DNA of 64,000 bases, taken from NCBI GenBank assembly GCA_015680685.1, contig MNCI01030420.1, positions 101,791-165,790 of the forward strand, in the 5' to 3' direction. The stretch comes from Gnetum montanum. Lineage: Eukaryota; Streptophyta; Gnetopsida; Gnetales; Gnetaceae. Below the pieces are notes generated by a model, which searched no databases, was not told the DNA's origin, and saw only the letters and a list, made by a program, of their open reading frames with translations. Positions 1 through 12,159 of this stretch are shown here, in pieces. Position 1 is the stretch's first letter, and each line of letters opens with the position of its first letter. Position numbers and translations under genes: made by a program.

Positions 1-2988
1 TTTTCCATTTCTTAATATTTTTCTTTTCTTTCTATTTTTTTCTTTTTTTGAGTCATTTCCTTTATGTTTTATGAATGTCTTTTATATTTTCATTAATAAT
101 ATTGCTAAGTCGTGATGCAAAAGTCAACACTATGTGTTGGGTTTTTATTCTATGGTATCAAGATGACTGGGTAAGTTAGTAAAGTAGTGAGACCACCTCA
201 TCTATCCCTCCAATTCTCTAAATAAAAGGTCTTTTTCATGGAAACAAGTTGGTTCTTCTTTTATGAAACTAAAATTAATCAATGATCATTGTACCTTGAA
301 GAAAGAGGGAATGACCAAGCGGGAATGGTAAGGGTGTGACCTCAAAGGAACTTGTTGGGTTTTCTTCTTGACTTCCTTCATGTGATTTATCACTCCTCTT
401 GAAATGTATCATCACTCCTCTGTCAACCAATAAAAAGGAAGCTTTGTCTTTACATGGTGCAATTACCATAAAAAAAAACAAAAACAAAAACAAAAGAAAA
501 AAACAATTATGGAAATTCAAAGCACATCCCTTAGACACAATAATGGGCTACAAGCACTGGTTATGGGGTTGGAAAGACATGTTACCCATGCCTGAAGGCA
601 CCCCTCTAACTAAGGCCCTTCCTTCCTTATTCTCTTTTATTCTCTTTTTGGAGTAATGATTGTTCTTTGAGGTGGTTGTGGACTCATGGTGGTAGGTAGT
701 AGGGAACACATCAATGTGAGGTTACTATTCATAGTATGGACTTGGTCTGAACTTAGATGGATAGGTATGTTGATCATTATAATCACATTTATCACAAGAA
801 CCTATTTTGGACATGGTCAAGTACCTTACATCCCGATCTTTGCAATCCTTTCTCATTCCATTATTCACCTCACTACTGCATACAATTATGAGCCTTTTGA
901 TCTTGTGTACTATAGTGAAACATCTCAACCTCAGCACTTGGTGTTGTTTGGTCTACATTTAACTTCTTGGGTGCCCATGGACATCTATAGAAGTGGTTAT
1001 GCAAGGGCATTATGGTAGGAGCCTGCTTTGGGGAGGACCCACTTGCATAACTTTTGTTGATCATGGCTTTGAACTAACCTTCACATCTTCTATAACATCA
1101 ATGACAATTTCTCTAAATTTATGCATAATTTTGGGACTACTTCTCATCACTTTCAATTACTTTTTTTACTTTTTCCTACTTTTTTGTTAAAATATACTTC
1201 AAGTTCAATATTTCTTATCAAAGCTTTGGCTTCAAGTTCGAAGACTTGTGTGCTTTCGGAGTTATGCTTATTAGTCATGGGGGCTAGGGATATCTACTTT
1301 GAAATTTTGAAATTTTTCTAACATCCTATTTTCAAACATCATGGTAACTAATAGTAATTGATCAAAATAATGTGAACAACTTGATGATTTTAGTTACCTC
1401 ATAACCTTGGGCATAGTATGTTGTCATTGCTTAAATGAAAACTAAGGGATCCAAAAAGGGTTAATTATTAAGGAAAATTTATCAAAACTAATGTTGATCT
1501 TTTGGTGACTACAAGTGATGCTAAAAGAAATGCCTAAGGAAGAATATCTTTTGCCAAGAATGGAAATAAAACCAAGAGAGGGACAATGGAGGATATGCCC
1601 ATGGACAAAACGTAGCACATACAAGATAGCAACTCAAGCATCACATATTTACTAGATCCATGGGATGATGAGAAGAAATTTTAGTCCATCCTTCAAGAAT
1701 GTTGCACATAACCAGAGAAGTATTGACATAACAATCTAAGTTGGAAGTTTGCCACCACTAGCAGCAACAAAAAGAATCATCTTCAGCAGATTCTTGAAGA
1801 CCTCTAAAAATTTTGTAATCTTCAAAGCCTATCCAATCTTTTTATCACTCTGTCATTTTGTATACATCCACTCGAATAAAATTTTGTAATGTGGCATTCA
1901 AAGTTAGTCAGTAGTTAGCTTCAGTCAATAATTCCATACCTTCCCAATTTTGTAAAAAAAGCTCAGTCCTATCCTATTAACTTGAGGACAAGTTTTTATT
2001 CAGTCATGGGGGTATGATGAATCATCAATTAGCTAGATTATCTAATAAAAAGTAACTTTTTGTTTGGCTCTGATATCTTAGCCCTAATATCCTAGCCCCG
2101 ATATCTAGGCTCCGATAACAAGGCCCCGTTGATGTGGTCAGTTGCATTGATGAGGCCCCGTCAACGTGGCCCCATTGATGCATTCTATTGCGTCGATGCA
2201 ACCCCGTCAACAAAGTGTCTATTTTCCTCTATAAATACATGCTCGCAGTCATGTTTATGCAATTCTTTTATCAATAGAGTAGCCAAACTCTTGCAATTTT
2301 ATTCTGTAATCTTAGAGAACAGTCAGTGAGTGCCCCCAATGTAGATCTAAGTCAATTGTATACCATCTTATTCGAGTGACAATGTACTTGAACACATTCC
2401 ATGAACGGCAATAAGATCAAGATTGATTCTTATTCATTGCAGCACTTTGACTTAGATTAAATTTACTTTCCATGCAAATTTATGTTTTATGTACTTAGTT
2501 AATATTTACGTTTCCATACATATTAATGGATTGGTGAAATGAGCACGACCAGTTTCAAGCATAAACACATATTTGCTTGGTAATCCCAACAGCGTTATTG
2601 CTTAGTTCACCCAGTAGCATAGCACTTGGTAATCCCAATAGTGGATACATGGGTTCAAGACATGTATGGCAAGCTAGAAATGGACACTCATTGCCCATAG
2701 GCTAGTTTAGACTTTACTTTCCATTGTTAATTAGTTTAAATAATTGATTTTTTTATTATCATTAGGAGTAGCATAAGGCCGCAACAACATCAAGAATTAT
2801 ATACCTCACTTTGGACTAAACCATACATGACAAAGCTACCACTAGTTCAAGTGAGAAGATAGCGAACTACGACTAAGGCATAACAATCTAGATGCCACAA
2901 CTAGTCCCATCTACGGAATTCAACTGAATCATGCATGAATGCTTGTGATTTGTATGGTTGGGTGTAGGGGTAACCTCGCCACTCATCA
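1..2988 (+). mobile_element. 3' part of gypsy-type LTR retrotransposon (element D, pol-less family)
   Basis: The element enters from outside the window and ends with a complete 3' LTR. Positions 1-2014 are internal sequence without RT, RNase H or integrase. The first 140 bases match, in opposite orientation, about 42330-42440 of element B. The block around 990-1140 (GGGGAGGACCCACTTGCATA and the following text) matches 41280-41400 of B, so D and B are one family. Small open frames such as 686-1018 are not supported as genes because B keeps the DNA similarity but not the reading frame. A polypurine tract, CAGTCATGGGGGTA, ends at 2014 directly before the LTR, and a second copy of its core lies at 1272-1283. 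The 5' half, and therefore any gag, is off the left edge. Confidence 0.8.
2015..2988 (+). repeat. 3' LTR of element D
   Basis: The LTR starts TGATGAATCATC right after the polypurine tract and ends ACTCATCA. Inside are GTCAAC/GTTGAC-type repeats with GGCC cores (about 2100-2215), a TATA-like TATAAATA near 2230, the short iterated block around 2575-2645 (TTGGTAATCCCAACAGCG and relatives) and the shared terminal sequence GGGGTAACCTCGCCACTC. The right-hand TSD would be CTTGT (2989-2993); the left copy is outside the window. Confidence 0.8.
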
Positions 2989-3510
2989 CTTGTATATGTA
3001 ATTAAATATTCTTCCCTCTTCTAGAAATAAGTATATGCAATTACAAGGTCACATGCACCTACAAATTATAGTAGTGAATCTCCTATATCATTATATTCTT
3101 CAAATTCATGTCCTCCATGAACCTTATCATATCTCATTTTCATAGATCCAACATGACACGGCTAGAATGATTATGATTAATGCAAGCATAGCACAACTAA
3201 GAAATTTCTTTGTATCAACCATAACTTGCATTTTTTTAGCAAGACATTTCAAGTTACATGAGATTCATCATCAATTGTAATTTATTTCTCAAGGGTTAAA
3301 GAGAGAATAAAGAACATTAGAGTTAGTTGAGGTGTGGTTAGTAATGTTTATTTTTAGAAAAAAACTTGGTTGAAAAATTAAAGATATAACTACAACAAAA
3401 AAACTAGTTACTAGAAAAAAGAATAGATAGGGAATACAAGAATTGTTATTGTTAGTTTATTATGAGCAAGAAATAAAAATGGCTAGTTGTGGAACAAAAA
3501 GCAGAAAAAA

Positions 3511-3640
3511 CAATAATGATGTATTAGCCTAGTGGTAAGGGTCTTGACTTCGTAACCCTAGGTCACAGGTTGAATTCTACTAGATAGCACTGAGTTATAA
3601 ATTTCTATAAATCTCAAGGTATACCTATGTTTCACTTATT
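3511..3640 (+). mobile_element. tRNA-derived SINE copy 1
   Basis: The segment has a pol III A-box-like TAGCCTAGTGG (3525-3535) and, about 33 bases on, a B-box-like GGTTGAATTCT (3568-3578). This is the layout of a tRNA-derived SINE head. It can be aligned over about 110 bases with a second copy at 47418-47530, including the tail text AGTTATAAATTTCTATAAAT. It is not a working tRNA: no cloverleaf or acceptor stem can be drawn. Ends are approximate. Confidence 0.6.
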
Positions 3641-4811
3641 TCCAGTTCCAACACCCTTTCCTCCCCTCCCCTCCCCATCCAGCCTCAACTACCTTCTTGG
3701 TTAATTTCAGAAATGTCTCTAGAACGTGGTTTTGAACATAGTATGAATTAATATATGAACATTATGAATTTGTTGATGAGCATCTATTAAAGATTCATAA
3801 TTACCATTTTGCACATGATGTCTTGAGGACTTAATTCTTAAAGAGTGTGGTTTAATATTTATGTATTCTTGAAATCTTTGGTATTCAAAACTTATGAAAA
3901 CAAGCTGTGAATCACCTGAGCTTTTGTACTTTCTTTTGTTTTTGTTTTGTGACAGTTTTGGTTTTGTCGGCAACGCAATCTCAGTTTTGTACTTTTTATT
4001 CATTTATTTTTTAAGTTTTAGGATTACACTATTTTAGTTATTGAAACCATAAATGGTTTGCAAACATACAGACATCTAACATTTAGAATTCATGCTTATT
4101 TGGGTCTTAACTGAAGTGAATGTCGAAAAGGAATAGTTGGCATAAGTCTAGGAGAATGATGATGAAACAAGCCTTTTTAGTTCTTGATATAAACCGAAAT
4201 GCATATATATATTTAACTGGGTATTACAAAATACATAGGTATCTGTAGAAGTTGGCATATAGTCAAGGATATAACGATTTATAAGTTTCCATACTTTGAA
4301 ATGTTTGATCTGAGAATGTTTTAAAAGGAAACTTAAAACTATATTTTTTTATATTTTCGGTAAGTTTCTCATGTGCATGTCCAATATGCCTTTAACATCT
4401 CTCCTGCAAAATAGGACACATTCAAAAACTCGTATGGGTATGTACTCCCACATTCCCACATTTCTGTGTTCCAAAAGTCTGTGAAACATAGTTTTATTTT
4501 ATTTTCTTGTAAACCTATCCATAATTAGTGAACTTACATATCAATTGATGCTTTCATACTAATAAATTTGTACTTTTATGAATTTGTACTTTTGCCTATA
4601 TTATTTTAAAAATCATTTTTTGATATTTTTTATTTTTTAGAATTTTTAAATGTAATTAAAATTACAAACTACAGACACATAAGAAGTAATACTTTTGCTG
4701 AAAGCTAATGTGTCTTCTGCAACACAGATTCTATAGTGCTTATTCCAGGTACAGGGCAGAAAGACTTGCAACTTGCAAGCCTGCACATGGAGCTGGAGTT
4801 TAAAAGAGGTA

Positions 4812-4850
4812 CGGGGGGCGCGGGCGGGGTGGGGTTGGTGGGGTGGGGGG
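4812..4850 (+). other. G-rich tract with G-quadruplex potential
   Basis: Six runs of three or more G are separated by one to four bases inside otherwise AT-rich DNA, which fits the G3+N1-7 quadruplex pattern on the plus strand. It lies about 0.7 kb beyond the 3' end of the PPTase gene. No function can be assigned. Confidence 0.6.
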
Positions 4851-5534
4851 AAATACCTTGCAATTGCAAGAGGCCATACTTTAGCTGAAACTTATTTCCA
4901 AAGAGCCATATTTTGAGAAGCAGTGTAACTATTTTGGGGAAAAAACCTGATTGAACTAACGTGCTTTCTTCAGCAAAAGTAAAATTCTTTAACCTTCAGA
5001 AAAGCCCTTAATAGTTCTAGGTTAATGGTTAATTCACTGGATTCAATGAAATCCCTGAACGTCATTCCACTATTGATGGAGTTTGCTCTCTCTGCTATAC
5101 TTTGTAATTATTCCAAGTACAAAATTTGTTCATCATAATATGTCAAAATCAGCAAAATCTCACATTCTGATTAATTGCTAAAATTCTAAAAATTCCTTGT
5201 TCCGTTTCACTCCTACATGGGAAGTGACTGGAACCAGTTTCCCACTTCATATCTGTGAATATTATAAGGCACACCAGGATTTTTACTCCATTCTTTTTTG
5301 TTGCTCCTCAAAAGCTAACGTTTCTGACAAGATAAATACTTCCCAAAAATCAGCACCAAATATACAACCATTGTGGTCTCCAATTGGCAATCGTATGTAC
5401 AATTAACACCAAATGAGTGGAAAGTCATTTCAGGGTCTAAACATCTATGCTGAATGCTACGGATCATGCAAACGATGCATGTGCCTCATACTAGTAAGCC
5501 TGTAACTAAAAATACAGTATAACAACCTTGTTAC

Positions 5535-8500
5535 TTAGGACCCTGTTCTCACAATTGATTTTGCATTCATAACTATTTTAAGAATTTGTTCAACCTCAAA
5601 AAATGTAAAATCCTTATTGGGAAGTTCAAAACCAATTTTGTAAGCTTCTTCCGTAAATTCTGTTTGACAAAGTGTTTGCTGATAAGTACATGTTGCTGAC
5701 GTAGGAGGACCTCTTGCTACACAGGCCTGCAATTGGCTGAAAATCTTCTTAATTAAAGCAAAGATTGCTAAAGAAAAGTAGCATACATGATATGGAATTA
5801 TAAAATACTTGCCCAATGGTAACTATCCAACTCATGCAAAACAAAGCTCCAGTTTATCTGCTCTGCACCATCAATTCTGAGATGTGCAAAATCTGACTTG
5901 TTTTCTGGGTAATAGAATTCCAATCTATCTAACTTAAATCCAAATCCAATGCCCACAGCCTTGATATATGCTTCTTTCAAGCACCAGTATCTGTCACCCA
6001 ACAAATTCAAAATGAGAAACGGAAAAAGGAAGTGATCTCACAGATGTTTTCTGTAAACATTCAGCAATCTGACCACATTTAAATGGTGTTAAATAGGTAA
6101 TATTTTGCAACTAATTCAATTTAGAAAAAGACGGTTTTATAACATGTTTCATTCTGGAAGATGCTCACACATTGGGACTTATGTCTGTTTTACTCCCCTG
6201 TATATATTTTAAACTCCATTGTTAGATGCCAAATGTTTGGTGTTAGCACCTATCAAGTTGTATAGATCCAGGTTCAATCCATCTTCCAATTTTCCTAGCA
6301 ATGATAACAGAAGATGTAATTTCTCCCAACCAAACAAGTTTATTATTGAGCTAAGGTCCCATAAACAATCCTGAGTTATGAAAAACTTTTATAATAGGAA
6401 TTTATTAAACTGATGTGTTCCAACAGATCCAAAAGGCCTCAGCGATAATTGTATACATTCAGTTTTAGTTTCAGTTTTCTTCCCCCATTTAATTTAGATC
6501 AAACTCCAGTCTTCAAAGCATTTAGAATCGAACTCTAGGGTTTAAAACAATACACAATTGCACCAAATAATACTTGATAACATACAAACAACTATGTCCG
6601 GGAAAATAGTCATGTTTGCTGAATATGTTTTCATTGTTATAAATGTTTCAGGATAGAACCATAGGACGTTTTTTGAAACAGAATCTGATCATGCCTAGAA
6701 AAAGACCAAGAGGATCTATTAAACAGATCGACTGTACATTTCAATCAAGTTGAACTTTTCCTTCATGTAATAGGCAACGGCCAAGCAAGAAGTTTTAAAA
6801 AAATGAAGTACCAGCAAGCATTCCCTATTTTCTTCAAAGAGACATATCAGATCTTTGAAGGAAAATATAATATATATCCTTGAAATTGCTACATGGGTTT
6901 AATATACATCATTGTTCGTTGCATGGAATTATAAGTTATAGACCTGTTTTAATTCTTGGACAACACAACCCTACCTGTCTTAATCTGTAGCCTTAAACAC
7001 TTTAAATAAAAATATATTAATAAAAAAACATGCAATGAGAGTACTACCTCTAGAAAAATGTGTCCAAAAAGTTTACCTCCAATTTGTTTTTAAAAAAACA
7101 ATTCTTCTTAAACTTCTATACTGCATACTTTTTAAAACCATTAAAGAAATACAAACTTATTGTGCTATTAAAGCATATTTTTAAATTCCTCCTTATCAAG
7201 CCTTAACTTTTTGTAAGAAATCCAATCATCATCATAGGTTGATTTGAGCACATCCTTTGGGAACTTTATACATCTGACATTGCAGTGTTTTGGATACATC
7301 CTATAAATTAGCAACTTTACGTTTCAGTGATAGCATATCTACTTTTAAACAGATAACTGTATATTTGAGCTTGGCATCGAAACTTAAATTTTTTGATCAA
7401 GAACTGCTCCTGTGCAATTTGATTCCTTCCCATCATTTTTCAGCTATGCTTGGTACCCATGTTATACAACCATTTTGAATGCTTACTTTGTACAATGGAA
7501 TTAAATAACTTATCTCCTCGCATTCTCTATCAAATTTCCTTCCCTTTTAAATTTGTTTCTAAGATGCTCTAGAGCTTTCCTGCCTCCTACAATTATCTTA
7601 TTTTACTGAAATTTACTTCATACAGCTTCAGAGAAACAAAAAACTATTTTACAATTCTTTATCCTAAACATTCATTCCATTTGCAATTATTACTCCATTA
7701 TAAAACTTGAGCATCTGTATGACTTGACTGTATTAATTCAAGCATGGTATCATAAATTTCATTTTATGTACTACATATCATCGTGTTTGTTCTGTTGTCA
7801 TTGACTTTTCTTTTTTATTTCTCTAGCAAATTCAATTAATATTTACAACATAGATTACAGTCTGCTCCTTAATCTAAAGATCGAAGCCACATCATTTAAA
7901 AACAGTAAAAGATTGTATCTAGATGATCTCTTTTCAACACACAAAAATTGGTTCCATATGCATCCATTTCTCTATATCAAATTTCTACAAATTTCCAAAA
8001 GTATGCATGACAAAAGAGAGCCTTTCTTTATATCAAATTTCTCTGTGTAATTGGAAAGCATCCTCACTGCCCATGATCATAAAAACTTATTAGACCTAAC
8101 AATTAAGCAATGCATGAGAATCAATATTTGATAAAAACTTAAGAATGCATGACTACAATAAAGAAGCATGTTTCAAACTGTTACCTAGGTTTAGTACATA
8201 CAGTATAAGCATTTTGTAATTTCAAATCATTGAAAATTCAATTAAAAATGAATAGACAAACCTGTAGAATTGATTCAACACATCCTTGTTGCTTGGACCA
8301 GCATTTAATATATTGTTCCACTCATAATAAGTAAAGCATGACTTGAAATTTTTCAAGAATGTGAATACATCTTCATCCTGGTATGGCTCATGAGACATTA
8401 CATCTATGCCCACTAGACATAATGGTTCGCATGCAATGACAACATAATCACCATGATGTGATGTATTAAAATTGAAATTTGGGAACTGCTGATGCTGAAA

Positions 8501-11117
8501 ATTGTTGGCCTATTAAAAAATTCCCATGCATAAATAACGTAAAACCCAAAAATAATCTATAAACAATTATTGCATCTATTTCATGAACAGAGCAACTAAA
8601 CAAATGACAAAATATAGTATACAGTATAGACAAAGTAAAAAATTCAGAAAAAATTATCTGACCAAATAAACATAAACAAAAACTGTAGATATCAAATTGT
8701 ATAACCATAGAGTCAGTAAAATCCTAGATTTGATTATAAAGCCTTGCCAAACCTTTTCCTGAGGACCAGAGTCAAAGATGAAGTGACACACCTTTCTCTA
8801 CCTCCAACAATGTGTTTACATCCCAACCATCAAAGTGATTCATTAGTCTAAAGATGATGTTTTTCTATTTCCAAACACTGGTTTATCAATTCATTGCAAC
8901 TTTTCTTCTTCGATCTTTTTTGGAGCAGTCTTAGTGTAATATTTAAATAGAAACCCATAAAAAAGAAAGCAGTCAATTCAATGGCCTTTTCAATTTTGTA
9001 TGAATCATTTCTTAACTTGGACAAACAATACAACAAGGGAATATTGAGCTCTAATAATATGCCCTAAACAACTTCAAATATTTAAAGCTACTTAATGTTG
9101 TCTTAAAAATTACACAGCAGTGTGTGGCATTATTCTAAGGTAAGTGTTAGAATAACTTACCCATTAGTTCTTAGTATCATCAAGTAGTAGCACAAGCTGT
9201 ATCTGGGACAGTAGGCAATGTCTTGGGGTATTTTAAGAGCTATAACTTTATCCATGATGTTGAAAATGAATCTTTGGCTTTGAATAGTACAAAATCACAC
9301 TATAGTAAAAGATAGAATTATAAACTACTGCATCAAATCTGTCAAAGAATTTTTGGCTTTACCTAATTACTGTTCTGCAATTAAGACCTAGAGGTATATA
9401 CTTGGACTATGCTCAAATCTCTCATGGTCCTCTGGAACAACCGTAGTTAGATAACATCTACTTTGTACAGGTCAAGAAGTTATAGCTACAGCAATAGCGA
9501 TAGTAGTTGTTGGCATAACCTCTCTCTCTTTCTCTGAATATTTTTTTACCATCGGTAAAAAGTACTCTTTTTATATTTTCCATTATTCAGAGTTGGTGTA
9601 TTAGGCTTTGTGCTTAGAGGCATTTCAATAAAAATTATCAAAGAGGCACCTACCTAAATAATAATTTGACAAGGAAAGCATAATTATGCATATAATTATT
9701 TGATTTGTTGAAGGAAACTGGTTTTGTTTCTATTATTAGCAAAAGCTTATTATCACTAGCACATTGGCAATTTATAAAACAATTCATACACGTGTAACGA
9801 AAAATTTAAGCATTTTGCAAAACCGAATGAAATAAATAAACAAATAAGTAAGATCCATATAAAACTAATCATAAATCAAAATAACTATGATTATGTTTCA
9901 GAGAATACCAAGTATGGTTTTCCTTCTTTCGTGCGTCTTATAACTATATCATCAAAGGGGATTCCTAGCATGACATGAACAATAACATATTGAACCAAAC
10001 GGCTAACCAATGCTCTTATTTTATCTTTTCTTTTTACAAACCTGCATAAAAGAAAATAAAACATTGAAAGGTAAATGTTAGTATAATTGCTTCCAATTTA
10101 TTAGCTATCAGTATATAATAACTGGATGATGATCCCTTTTTATCAAGCATGAAAAGTGATGAAACATGTAATAATTCATTAGCTATCAGTAAAGAATAAT
10201 TATGTTGTCGAATTACACTTCTCAAATATTCGTGAACATCCATACCACCTCAAATATTCGAACTAGTCAACAGGCACGTGAAAAAAAATAAAATAAAATA
10301 TGAGACAGTCCCATAAATAATTGGCCAAAATCTTTACCGCAAATATCATAAATTCTTGGAGTCGCATTATTTGGATGGGACATTCAAGTACATAAAGAAA
10401 AATCAAACAATCTGAAATGACATGTTCTATAGAAAAACAGTATATAAAACAAATAATGCCAGCTTTAAATTACCACGCAAGCATCTGACATGTAGCAAAC
10501 GTACTAGTCTGAAAAACAACATGTCAAGGCAGCGCAGATAAGGTTCTACTCCTTATTCTAAAATCTCATTTAAATCCAATCATTTCAAATAAGATATTAC
10601 TTCGTAGGACCGATTTCCACAGGACTTTTTCAACCAAACATTATTATTAATCAGTGATTAATAAATGGTTATGAACTGAATTTATACACGTATTGCAAAA
10701 TTCTGTGCGATGAGCATTTACCATATGGTTCTTGTCTGTAGCTTTTGCTACTTCTACGGAATGTTGACTACCTAAAGCTAACAATGTCTTGTGCACACTA
10801 ATTTTCAATTGCTATAAAATGAAAGGAAAACCTACAGTAGTTATCGGTAACGACACTCCAGAAAAATGATCCCAGTAAATTACCAAATTCTGTCCTGATA
10901 AACCATATCCAAAGGAAACGCTAAACGGAAGGAGGAAAAAAAACGCCAGGGAAGCTACCGTTTATCCACTCAAGTAACAGTACGCAGCAAGGTATAAAAT
11001 TGTAAACCTTGTGACTAGCAAGTGGTCGTCAAAGGGCAGCAGCAGAGACTGAAATTCCTCTTCGGACGGATTCCAGTTTGATACATTCACGGCCCATCTC
11101 TGAACTCCGTTTTCCAT
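5535..11117 (-). CDS. 4'-phosphopantetheinyl transferase (Sfp-type), five exons
   Basis: The enzyme moves the 4'-phosphopantetheine arm of coenzyme A onto a conserved serine of carrier proteins such as acyl carrier protein. Exons on the minus strand: 11117-11008, 10041-9909, 8509-8262, 5990-5813 and 5726-5535 (TAA). Phases fit exactly and give 286 residues, a normal length for plant Sfp-type enzymes. The start begins MENGVQRWAV, the usual plant N-terminus. Later come RALVSRLVQY (exon 2), SHHGDYVV and LVGIDVM (exon 3; the Asp binds Mg2+), FYRYWCLKEAYIKA across exons 3/4 (the Glu of KEA is catalytic) and VARGPP in exon 5. Introns 1-3 are GT-AG, about 0.97, 1.40 and 2.27 kb. Intron 4 (5812-5727, 86 nt) begins GCAAGT and ends GCAG; only this GC-AG choice keeps the family sequence HWACVARGPP. 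No premature stop is seen. Cytosolic versus organellar location cannot be decided; no clear transit peptide is visible. Splicing is inferred, not observed. Confidence 0.93.
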
Positions 11118-11460
11118 TCGTCTTTTTTGCGAAATCCTTGCGTCTTATGAAGGTGCTGGATTCCATTAAGATCGCAGCCTTGAATCGTCAGAAAACCTCG
11201 TAACCATGATGCTAATGGGGCGTCAGAACCTTATCTTAAATTTCTGCCCTCATTGCCATCAAAGGTCTTCAAAAACAAAACTGCTGGAGAACGTAACCTA
11301 ACGTGAAAAGTTCTTTTGAAAATTATGCTGCAGTTTTAAATATTTAGGAAGTATGTACGTGTGCGTGGCTGCCATGGTGTCTAATGCTCAGGACCAAGTT
11401 TATAAGGGTGTAGGATCAAAATGGTTGGGCTGGCCCAATCAATATATATAGACGGAAAAT
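11118..11460 (-). promoter_or_regulatory. Putative promoter and 5' UTR of the PPTase gene
   Basis: Reading on the minus strand towards the ATG at 11117, there is a GATTGGGCCAGCCCAACC block (11440-11423). It holds site II-like TGGGCC/AGCCCA elements common in plant housekeeping promoters. About 16 bases further on is a TATA-like CCTTATAAAC (11407-11398), some 280 bases before the ATG. The order is plausible, but no transcription start is known. Confidence 0.35.
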
Positions 11461-11469
11461 AGGGATAAC

Positions 11470-11950
11470 TACCCATCAGAATAGTGCAGTAGTTGGGTTC
11501 CTAGGGATATCCTCCCTACCTAGGTGTTGCAGCCCCATTGTTTATGTCCATGACTCAATCCTTATTGCGAGAAAGATAACTATAGCAGATGGAGCATCCA
11601 CATTAATGAATGGCTACCGTTAAGAAAACGGCATATGGAGTTGTGGACATGTTCCATGGGGTTGGTCATCATAGTGTTGACCTTAGGCATGTCTTCTTTG
11701 CCCACAGTCTTGTGGCCCATTGTTCCCATCTATGACTCACAAGCCTTGTTGCAAGAAAGATGCTCCTATTAGACAAAGCATTCACATTGATAGTTATAGT
11801 TTGAGAAAAAGGCTTACAAAGGCGTTGATGTATTCCATGGGGTTGTTCATTAAGGAGTCTAGGCCCTAGGCACATCTTACTTACCCATGGTGGGACAGCC
11901 CCCATTGCTTCCATCCATGCCTTCACAACCCTTTTTCTCAACCATAGCCA
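11470..11950. repeat. About 2.5 diverged tandem units of ~183 bp
   Basis: The landmark CCATTG followed by a CATGACTCA-like string recurs at 11534, 11717 and 11902. TTCCATGGGGTTG recurs at about 11652 and 11833. Spacing is 181-185 bases, near the common plant satellite monomer size. Units are clearly diverged. No coding content; the minus-strand frame at 11669-11941 is a by-product. Confidence 0.65.
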
Positions 11951-12159
11951 TCAAATGTGCATGCCCCATCCACCAAGGGAAATATACATGCTTATGACAA
12001 TAAATACCTAATAATTATCATAAAAATCATATAAATCAAAATAAATTGAATTCAAATGAGGGAGATGAAATCATTTTATGATATCTTAAATTCATGCTAT
12101 GAGGATGCTAATAATTGTATAAAAGTGCAAAACTTAACATGGGATGTCGAGTCACTATT

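Larger units (their letters stand above)
2989..5534. other. Intergenic DNA between element D and the PPTase gene
   Basis: AT-rich DNA without a supportable coding region. It holds a tRNA-type SINE copy (3511-3640) and a strongly G-rich tract (4812-4850). The short open frames at 3719-4003 and 5197-5406 show no recognisable domain. The 3' untranslated region of the minus-strand phosphopantetheinyl transferase gene presumably lies just below 5535. Confidence 0.6.

Noticed and set aside
686-1018. 110-codon plus-strand frame with hydrophobic segments, possible membrane protein
   Set aside because: Lies in the element D 3' block. Element B keeps the DNA similarity but not this frame, and the antisense strand gives equally conserved frames.
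3525-3578. Possible tRNA gene
   Set aside because: A- and B-box-like motifs are present but no cloverleaf, anticodon stem or acceptor stem forms; it fits a SINE head instead.
5808-5991. Canonical GT donor (GTATTT) for PPTase intron 4
   Set aside because: It would add four bases to the exon and shift the frame away from the conserved VARGPP text.
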